From NCBI GenBank assembly GCA_936943315.1, contig CAKZJM010000409.1, forward strand, positions 1 through 8,105: a stretch of 8,105 bases of DNA, in the 5' to 3' direction. The DNA comes from an uncultured Methylophilus sp. (GTDB lineage: Bacteria; Pseudomonadota; Gammaproteobacteria; Burkholderiales; Methylophilaceae). Position numbers and translations under genes: made by a program. This document shows positions 1 to 5,380 of the stretch, in pieces (the first letter of the stretch is position 1; every line of letters begins with the position of its first letter). The notes under the pieces were generated by a model, which was not told where the DNA came from, made no database searches, and worked only from the letters and a program-made list of their open reading frames with translations.

Positions 1-557
1 GCCACACCTTCTAATTTTATCTTTTGTTCTACACCTGGCTTGGTTTGGCCTGGTAGCCAGGCCTGGTAATTGTATTGGCCGTCATTCAGCTTGAGGGTAG
101 CTTTGCCTTTTTCATCTGTTTTGGCAAAAAACGGGGTATCCACGACATAAATGTACCCTACCATAGAATCGTGAATGTTGCATCCCAAAGTGACCACACC
201 GGCCTGGTCAAACAGCAGTGGCTTGGTCGGCACGCCAGAATACAGTTTCAACTCGAATTTTTTAGCGGGTGAAAAAGAGTACACATGATGCCTGACAGAG
301 TCCTCATTCGGGAAGTTGATGCTGGTCCCCGTTTGCACGACTGTTACTTTGGGATTAAACAGTTTGTTTTTCTGCACGATTTTGCCGGTGGCGTTCGGGT
401 TCACCTCTGCGGTTTTACCATCATAAAAAGCCACTACGGCATCCGCGGCAGGCTTACCCTCGCCATTAGTCACGGTCACAGTGACATCGGCCGCTTGCGC
501 CCACTCACCTGTCAGTGACAACAGCACGGGCAGTAGGCAGCGTTTAAAAACAGTCAT
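1..557 (-). CDS. Periplasmic cupredoxin-like 'methylamine utilization protein' family (3' end cut off by window edge)
   Basis: The first 185 codons are visible; the C-terminus lies beyond base 1. Residues 1-22 form a Sec signal peptide (basic MTVFKR start, leucine-rich core, AQA cleavage site before ADVTVTV). The mature part is beta-rich and resembles a plastocyanin-type fold. Candidate type 1 copper ligands are a histidine in the HHVYSF segment (H90 or H91) and C126, H129 and M132 in the CNIHDSMVGY motif, which is characteristic of proteins annotated as methylamine utilization proteins. A role in periplasmic electron transfer is inferred; the redox partner is unknown, and the family name does not prove a role in methylamine oxidation. 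Two in-frame ATGs exist, at 566 and 557. A GGG-containing ribosome site lies 1 base before the first and about 10 before the second, so 557 is preferred. It follows the truncated haemoglobin gene by about 24 bases and is probably cotranscribed with it. Confidence 0.85.
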   Translation of the reverse strand, partial: MTVFKRCLLPVLLSLTGEWAQAADVTVTVTNGEGKPAADAVVAFYDGKTAEVNPNATGKIVQKNKLFNPKVTVVQTGTSINFPNEDSVRHHVYSFSPAKKFELKLYSGVPTKPLLFDQAGVVTLGCNIHDSMVGYIYVVDTPFFAKTDEKGKATLKLNDGQYNYQAWLPGQTKPGVEQKIKLEGV

Positions 558-581
558 CTCGGACATTCCCTTTCGTTTGCG

Positions 582-1004
582 CTAGTCGGCGACAATATCG
601 CGCTTCATGGGCGCCAGGATTTTTAACAATTCGTTTTTTTCGCGCGTTCCTACGCCATTGGCATCCAGGCGTTCGCGCAACACATCGACCATGAGCTCAA
701 ACTCAGCCGTGGTGATATGCAAGTCAGCATGCGATTTCTTCATGGTCTCACCTTCGTAAACACACTCGCCCCCGGTTTTAATACACAAGAAATTGGTCAG
801 ACTTTCTTTCAGGGTTTTCATTTTGACATCCTCGAAAGAACGCCGGGTTTTCGGGTCTTTGCTCACAATATCCAGGGTCTGGTTTGAGATTCTTGTCAGC
901 ATGGGTAGCCCACCGATACGCTGGTATAAACTGGCCTCTGGTTTAGGTTGAGCCGTGCATCCTAAGCACACCAAGGTGATCACAATCATGACATAAAAAC
1001 GCAT
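582..1004 (-). CDS. Exported group 1 truncated haemoglobin, probable lipoprotein
   Basis: This 140-residue protein has a haem-binding 2-over-2 globin domain at about residues 25-137. The SLYQRIGG start, the FL..GG..YEG middle and the M..SHADLHIT segment fit group 1 truncated haemoglobins; H92 is the likely proximal (F8) haem ligand. The N-terminus (MRFYVMIVITLVCLGC) is a short signal peptide. C16 could be a lipid-attachment cysteine, although the residue at -3 is Cys and so the lipobox is imperfect. C74 and C81 flank the GG turn (FLCIKTGGEC) and could form a disulfide in the periplasm. By eye, the usual B9-B10 Phe-Tyr pair is replaced by Thr-Leu, so oxygen or NO chemistry may differ from that of classical members. 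The start at 1004 is supported by a GGAG site 5 bases upstream. It lies just ahead of the cupredoxin gene and is divergent from DUF3034. Ligand (O2, NO or other) is unknown. Confidence 0.85.
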   Translation of the reverse strand: MRFYVMIVITLVCLGCTAQPKPEASLYQRIGGLPMLTRISNQTLDIVSKDPKTRRSFEDVKMKTLKESLTNFLCIKTGGECVYEGETMKKSHADLHITTAEFELMVDVLRERLDANGVGTREKNELLKILAPMKRDIVAD

Positions 1005-1156
1005 ACATACTCCAGACTTTGGGTCGACTATCGCATGGTACGTCAGTCATCCGTTTTATAAGCACCAATTAAATTGATTATTCAGTCTCTTCTCGATGAA
1101 TTGTTCCTGTCACGCAAATGACATAATACGATAACCAATTTATCCGATGAATACTT
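1005..1156. promoter_or_regulatory. Divergent control region between truncated haemoglobin and DUF3034 genes
   Basis: The 152-base AT-rich gap between two divergently read genes must carry both promoters. Towards DUF3034 there is a CATAAT (1122-1127) resembling a -10 box with TTGTTC (1101-1106) 15 bases upstream, a short spacer. Towards the haemoglobin gene, TATAAA-like sequence on the minus strand near 1055-1060 is a possible -10 without a good -35. A perfect inverted repeat CAATT-A-AATTG lies at 1066-1076, between the two candidates, and could be an operator. All promoter assignments are by eye. Confidence 0.35.
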
Positions 1157-2026
1157 ATGCAATCCACCCCTATTTTATGCCGGGTTCTGTCGGCCTTGGG
1201 CTTGGCGATTTTGCCTTTTTTGACCCATGCTGGCGACCGGTTACTAGCGACCGGCGGCGTTACCCAGATTGAAGGGGCCGCAGGCGGCGGCCTGATGCCG
1301 TGGGCGGTGATCAGCGGTTACGGCACCGACAAGCAAATTGGCGGCTCACTGTTTTATACCCATGCTGAAACCAAAGGTGACTTTAAACTCGACACCCGTG
1401 GCGTGGCTATCGGCTTATTCAATCGGGTAGAAGTCAGTGCCAGCCAGGCGCGTTTTGGCCTGGGTGATACTGTGCCTGGCGCCCATATCCGCCTCAACAC
1501 GCTAGGGGTAAAGGTGCGTGTATTAGGCGATGCGGTGTATGACCAGGATAGCTGGCTGCCGCAAATTTCACTGGGTACCCAATATAAATACAACGAAGAC
1601 TTTAATGCAGTGCCTAAAGCCTTGGGCGCCAAAGACCGCAGTGGTGTTGACTATTATGTCGCGGCCAGCAAGCTATTGCTGGGCGCCCTCAATGGCTACA
1701 ACGTGCTGCTCAATGCTAATTTGCAGGCCACCAAGGCCAACCAGTTTGGTCTATTGGGATTTGGCGGCGACAAACGAGACAGTTACCGGATTTATCCGGC
1801 CGCATCGGCTGCCGTGATGTTGTCCGATAACTGGCTGGTTGGCACAGAGCTACGCTACAAGCCAGACAATCTGTCAGTGTACGAAGAAAACAATGCGCAT
1901 GATATTTTCATGACCTGGTTTCCGCACCGCAATGTTTCTCTGACCGGGGCTTATATCGACCTTGGACGCATTGCCAATAAGGACAACCAGACCGGCTGGT
2001 ACTTGTCAGGCCAGATCAATTACTAA
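1157..2026 (+). CDS. DUF3034 family outer-membrane beta-barrel protein
   Basis: The 289-residue product starts with a signal peptide (about residues 1-25, cleavage after THA), followed by GDRLLATGGVTQIEGAAGGG, the recognisable opening of the DUF3034 family. The rest alternates short hydrophobic and polar strands with glycine- and aromatic-rich turns, and the chain ends in SGQINY with a terminal aromatic residue, the usual C-terminal signature for outer-membrane barrel insertion. Function is not established for the family; a channel or receptor role is only inferred. No convincing Shine-Dalgarno sequence precedes the ATG, but the signal peptide starts directly there. It is transcribed divergently from the truncated haemoglobin and cupredoxin genes, and from memory DUF3034 proteins tend to be encoded near such genes in betaproteobacteria. 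Its stop lies 11 bases from the stop of the convergent gene to the right, with no obvious hairpin between them. Confidence 0.85.
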   Translation: MQSTPILCRVLSALGLAILPFLTHAGDRLLATGGVTQIEGAAGGGLMPWAVISGYGTDKQIGGSLFYTHAETKGDFKLDTRGVAIGLFNRVEVSASQARFGLGDTVPGAHIRLNTLGVKVRVLGDAVYDQDSWLPQISLGTQYKYNEDFNAVPKALGAKDRSGVDYYVAASKLLLGALNGYNVLLNANLQATKANQFGLLGFGGDKRDSYRIYPAASAAVMLSDNWLVGTELRYKPDNLSVYEENNAHDIFMTWFPHRNVSLTGAYIDLGRIANKDNQTGWYLSGQINY

Positions 2027-2037
2027 TCACTGCCCGC

Positions 2038-2781
2038 CTATTGCGTCAGTCCGCAAGAGGCTTGCAGCGATTTATCCAGCTGCTTGAACTGTGCGCCATT
2101 GCCCGTGGCAAAGGCATAGGGGTTGCTCTGCAGGTAACGGTTGTATTTAACCTTCCGCGCCGAGTATTTTTCAGCCAGGCCGCGACTATAACAACTGCAT
2201 GCCGCTTCACTCTTATCCGCATGAAATTGCTGCTGGCAACTACTTTGTGCTGCTTGCAGCTCTGCTTGCGTCCAGGGTGATGGTTGGCCGGAAACACTTG
2301 TCCTGGCTTGTGTCAGCATGGCATACATCAGTTCAACGCTGGCCCGCAGCTTACCTAGAGGCGCAGTTTGCAAAATCTCACGATGCACTGGTTGCAAGTT
2401 CGCCGGATCCACAACAAACTCGGCTTCTACATTGGATTGCTCAGGAATCTGGTAGCCCTGCGCCGCCAGCATGATCTGTTTGGCCGGGTCCGCCTGCAAC
2501 AAGGCTTGCGCCTCGGCAATATCAGCCGCTGGCAAATTGAGTTGCCAGCGCACACTGCAAGTACCGGCATCCTTCAAATCGATATTCTGCTGAATCAACC
2601 GGTCAGCGACGGCATCGCCAAACGCGGGCGGAATGCGCTGGACCAGATATTGCATTTCTTTGTCTGCCAAGGTTTGCAATGCGTGCTGGTCCAGACAGGC
2701 CCATAACGGGGCAGCAGCCAGCCATAACAGGCATCCGCCCAGACAGTGTTGTAACCCCCAAGTATGTAAAGATGTTTTCAT
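2038..2781 (-). CDS. Secreted cysteine-containing protein of unknown function
   Basis: I do not recognise this 247-residue protein. Residues 1-28 look like a signal peptide (leucine- and tryptophan-rich core, APLWA before C29). C29 could be the first mature residue or a lipidated cysteine, though Trp at -2 is atypical for a lipobox. The mature part is mostly helical and glutamine- and alanine-rich. Cysteines outside the signal region are C29, C75, C182, C195, C197 and C243. The C-terminal third is the most distinctive part: C182 ... AACSCYSRGLAEKYS ... ASCG, which suggests a small disulfide-stabilised domain. Periplasmic or outer-membrane location is inferred. No good ribosome site is visible before the ATG. 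It lies downstream of pqqA on the same strand but behind the pqqA terminator, so it probably has its own promoter. Family membership and partner are unknown. Confidence 0.8.
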   Translation of the reverse strand: MKTSLHTWGLQHCLGGCLLWLAAAPLWACLDQHALQTLADKEMQYLVQRIPPAFGDAVADRLIQQNIDLKDAGTCSVRWQLNLPAADIAEAQALLQADPAKQIMLAAQGYQIPEQSNVEAEFVVDPANLQPVHREILQTAPLGKLRASVELMYAMLTQARTSVSGQPSPWTQAELQAAQSSCQQQFHADKSEAACSCYSRGLAEKYSARKVKYNRYLQSNPYAFATGNGAQFKQLDKSLQASCGLTQ

Positions 2782-2799
2782 GATCGGCCAGGAAATAAA

Positions 2800-2813
2800 A
2801 TAATCCAGATTAT
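2800..2813. promoter_or_regulatory. Inverted repeat upstream of the secreted-protein gene
   Basis: ATAATC-CA-GATTAT is a perfect 6-base inverted repeat around a two-base centre, 18 bases before the ATG at 2781. Its position in the leader or core promoter fits an operator, but no regulator family is identified and AT-rich palindromes of this size can arise by chance. Confidence 0.25.
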
Positions 2814-2895
2814 GAGCAGGCTATGTACTAAAAAGTTTTCTGCTTAAGCGACTTGAGTCAAATGAACACCTGAATGCAGATTTAGCACAAATGAA

Positions 2896-2917
2896 AACGG
2901 GCGCCTGAGCGCCCGTT
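2896..2917 (-). terminator. Rho-independent terminator of pqqA
   Basis: A perfect 9-base-pair GC-rich stem (AACGGGCGC / GCGCCCGTT) with a 4-base CTGA loop ends 18 bases past the pqqA stop codon. Read on the minus strand, the stem runs into TTTTC followed by an AT-rich stretch. The plus-strand side has no T-run, so it acts on transcription leaving pqqA. It also separates pqqA from the gene starting at 2781. Confidence 0.8.
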
Positions 2918-2935
2918 CATGTCATTAAGAACAAA

Positions 2936-3007
2936 TTATTTGTTCATAACGTACATAGTTACTTCGAAGCCGAAACGCATTTCGGTAGCAGCTGGTTTTG
3001 TCCACAT
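2936..3007 (-). CDS. pqqA: PQQ precursor peptide PqqA (orphan copy)
   Basis: This 23-residue peptide begins MWTKPAATEM and contains the core GFEVTMY, matching PqqA peptides. E15 and Y19 are the glutamate and tyrosine that are cross-linked (by PqqE with PqqD in the known pathway) and become the PQQ skeleton; the E-x3-Y spacing is intact. PQQ is the cofactor of periplasmic methanol and other quinoprotein dehydrogenases, which suits a methylotroph. An in-frame ATG at 3013 would add Met-Thr, but AGGAG lies only 2 bases before it and 8 bases before the ATG at 3007, so 3007 is chosen. No pqqB, C, D or E follows; instead there is a terminator, so the processing genes must be elsewhere. The gene begins 43 bases after the upstream kinase-fusion gene ends and may be read from it. 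A possible local promoter (TTGATA, 17 bases, TTTAAG, minus strand 3054-3026) would give a very short leader. Confidence 0.95.
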   Translation of the reverse strand: MWTKPAATEMRFGFEVTMYVMNK

Positions 3008-3050
3008 AGTCATTTCTCCTTAATCCTTAAATTCGTTTTAGCGGTTGCTA

Positions 3051-5378
3051 TCAACGTATGACCATATTAAAACTGCTCAAACGGCTTGTCGTGATTAAAC
3101 TGCGCAACTTACGTTCATGATTTTCATGAGTGTGGCCTGATGCAGGCATTAACGCTTGGAAGATTTGATGTAGCGCAAGAGCTTGCGCAGGCCTTTGCGG
3201 CCTATAGACCTTAACGTCATACAGGTAAAACGGCCACAGGAATTGCCAGCTCAAGCGGCGGCCAGTCATGCCCAGATACATCTGCAAGAATTGTTTGCGC
3301 CCTTCCCAATGAAGTTTATGCAGGGCCCGTGTTAAATCCGCCAGGCGCTGCTTAATCATGGTGGCCGTGGCTGTCGCTTGCAGGCGTGCCGTGTCTATCA
3401 GCACAAACTGGAAATCGTCGCCGTGACGCTGCACCAGAATGTTGCCACCCGAAAAATCACGGAAATAAATACCGGAGTTATGCATATGCAAACAGAAACG
3501 CGCAAAAGCATGATACAGGGTCTCGGCGGCAATGCCTTCAAAATGACTCTCGCCACTCTTAAACGCCAAAAAGGCTTTTGAAATGGCAAAGTCATGCGGC
3601 ACAAAGGCTGAGATGTAAAAATTGCGGCGCAAGCTGGGGTCATTGGCATGCTCAAAATAGGCCAGCGGCATGGCGGTGCCAACACCCCGGCGCAATAACT
3701 CCATGGCGCCATTCCAGCTGCGTTTGGCCTTGCTGGGCTTGTGTTTGTCCAGCAAGGTTTTGTGCCAGTACATGCGCACCGGTTTTTTGACCGTGACTTG
3801 CTGCGATTGGTCGCGCGGATCCGGCAACGACCAGATGGCATTTCTGGCGTGGCGCAACGCTTCAGCCTTGGTTGGCGGGATCAAGGTTTCTGGATGCCAG
3901 GCTTGCCACATCTGCTGTGCCTGCTCAGCGTTTGCGGCCAGAATCATGCCGCGCCAATCGCCTTCATTCACCGGGAAATACTGCTGATCGGCCATATGTG
4001 CATGTATCACAGTGCCGCTTAGCGTAGGCCGGGTAGTGCGCAACACAATCTGTTCAGCTTGCGGCCACACCAGATAAACAGGCGACTCGGTCAGCATAGT
4101 CAGCGCATGCACAGGCTCACCATCGCGGTTAAACATCTGGGCCTGCTGCAAACTGTGCGGCGAATAAATCTGGTCAAGCAAGGCAGATTGGCCGTTGATG
4201 GTCCAGGCGATGTGCACGGCGTTGCCGTGTTGCTGTACGTGATGGATTTCAAGGCCATTACCCGTACTCACCGGCGCGAGATATTGCGCTCCGTTGAGCC
4301 AATAGCTGATGGTTTTAAACGCAGCAAAACTGGGGTTTTTTTGATAATTTTGGCATTCACCATCGGCCGATTTGTAGTAAGCCACACGCTCCAGAGCCGG
4401 ATATTCGGCATCTTTCAGGCCATCATCAATCAGGCCCTCACGGTGGCAGATAAACGCGCCCCAGTTGGCGTGGCGCAATGCGCCAGAGGCCGCCAGCAAG
4501 GTGAAATACCGCGTCACATAATCCGCCTGCTTTTGCGCACCATCAGGGAAACGGCGCTTGATGCGGTAAATGGCCCAGAAAGCCACTGGCGACACCAGCG
4601 TGGGCACGCCCATATCGTCACCTATCTTTTGCAGCAGCTTGGCTTTTTTAATCAGGTTAAAGTTGAGAATACGCGTCCACTTGTGCTTGAGAATGCGAAA
4701 ATCCGCCAGCTCAGGTTCAACCACGCGCTCTACAAACAAATTATTGCTATGCACATCGGGCAGGCGGCGTTCTGCACCCAGCGTATTGAGCAGGCTGATG
4801 TTATACAGTGGCTCAAAGTCCTGGATATTAGGCCCCACCACAATGACCTGGTATTGCCGGGCTAAATCATAGGCAATTTGCCAGGCAATCATAAATCCTG
4901 GCATATCGTAACCGGCCCATTTTTTACGGTTGACCGTGTTGCCAATTTCCAGTGCGGCCATGCTACCGGCATACGATTGGCAAAGAGCTTCTATAAATTG
5001 GTTCCAGTCTGCCTGCGCCTGGCTGCTGCGCATATTCTTGGCGGCTTCATAAGGTTGCACGGCATGCACAGTGACCGAAAAACCGGCCGCCAGCAGTTTG
5101 CGTAAAAAACGCTCCTGAAAAGGCCGGGCCTCATCATTACTGATATCCAGCCGTACGCGTTTAATGGCTAGCGCGTGTAGCTGCGCCAATACATACTCAT
5201 CGGTCGCCGGGTCTGCATTGGTGGCCACGCACAGGCCGATAAAGTCGTCAGGCACCACATGATTTAAGGCTGGCAAATGACTGTTTTTGAGCCATAAGCG
5301 GCCAGACAGAATATATTTCAGGCCATCTAATATGACCTGACGCGTGAGCATCGAAGGTTGCGTCTTTTTCAAAACCAC
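3051..5378 (-). CDS. Glycoside-hydrolase-like TIM barrel fused to WaaP/InaA-type lipopolysaccharide kinase domain
   Basis: The 775-residue protein has three parts. Residues about 45-345 show the strand pattern of a clan A glycosidase barrel (FIGLC, VRLDIS, VTVHAV, LEIGNTVN, VGPNIQ, WGAFI). Residues about 355-445 look like the beta-sandwich that often follows such barrels. Residues about 525-740 form a Kdo/WaaP/InaA-like kinase: a lysine near 531, E560 in the GAMELLRRGVGTAMPLA segment, then HNSGIYFRDFSGGNILV with catalytic D641 and N646, and LIDTAR with metal-binding D662. The kinase set looks complete, while the barrel has Thr148 where the acid/base Glu is expected (see findings). I see no signal peptide, so it is probably cytoplasmic and may phosphorylate a lipid-linked or LPS-core sugar; the substrate is unknown. 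The start is GTG at 5378, 2 bases after the upstream stop, with GGAG 5 bases before it. The next ATG, 10 codons in, is the alternative. Confidence 0.85.
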   Translation of the reverse strand: MVLKKTQPSMLTRQVILDGLKYILSGRLWLKNSHLPALNHVVPDDFIGLCVATNADPATDEYVLAQLHALAIKRVRLDISNDEARPFQERFLRKLLAAGFSVTVHAVQPYEAAKNMRSSQAQADWNQFIEALCQSYAGSMAALEIGNTVNRKKWAGYDMPGFMIAWQIAYDLARQYQVIVVGPNIQDFEPLYNISLLNTLGAERRLPDVHSNNLFVERVVEPELADFRILKHKWTRILNFNLIKKAKLLQKIGDDMGVPTLVSPVAFWAIYRIKRRFPDGAQKQADYVTRYFTLLAASGALRHANWGAFICHREGLIDDGLKDAEYPALERVAYYKSADGECQNYQKNPSFAAFKTISYWLNGAQYLAPVSTGNGLEIHHVQQHGNAVHIAWTINGQSALLDQIYSPHSLQQAQMFNRDGEPVHALTMLTESPVYLVWPQAEQIVLRTTRPTLSGTVIHAHMADQQYFPVNEGDWRGMILAANAEQAQQMWQAWHPETLIPPTKAEALRHARNAIWSLPDPRDQSQQVTVKKPVRMYWHKTLLDKHKPSKAKRSWNGAMELLRRGVGTAMPLAYFEHANDPSLRRNFYISAFVPHDFAISKAFLAFKSGESHFEGIAAETLYHAFARFCLHMHNSGIYFRDFSGGNILVQRHGDDFQFVLIDTARLQATATATMIKQRLADLTRALHKLHWEGRKQFLQMYLGMTGRRLSWQFLWPFYLYDVKVYRPQRPAQALALHQIFQALMPASGHTHENHERKLRSLITTSRLSSFNMVIR

Positions 5379-5380
5379 CC

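Noticed and set aside
75..518. Two short plus-strand open frames over the left edge
   Set aside because: They are antisense to the cupredoxin gene, whose signal peptide and CNIHDSM copper motif identify the coding strand.
1..557. Assignment of the cupredoxin as amicyanin of the mau methylamine dehydrogenase cluster
   Set aside because: No methylamine dehydrogenase genes are nearby, and the CxxHxxM spacing and neighbours fit the separate cupredoxin family that merely carries the methylamine utilization label.
2027..2037. Terminator between the convergent DUF3034 and secreted-protein genes
   Set aside because: The 11-base gap and its flanks show no stem with a T-run.
3011..3013. Upstream in-frame ATG as the pqqA start
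   Set aside because: The AGGAG site is only 2 bases away from it but 8 from the next ATG, and the shorter product matches the usual PqqA length with E15 and Y19.
3026..3054. TTGATA-17-TTTAAG as a firm pqqA promoter
   Set aside because: The expected transcript start would fall in or next to the ribosome site, leaving almost no leader, so I mention it only as a possibility.
4059..4865. A 268-codon plus-strand open frame inside the kinase-fusion gene
   Set aside because: It lies wholly antisense to a protein with clear domain motifs, has no recognisable family or signal, and is most simply a shadow of the real frame.
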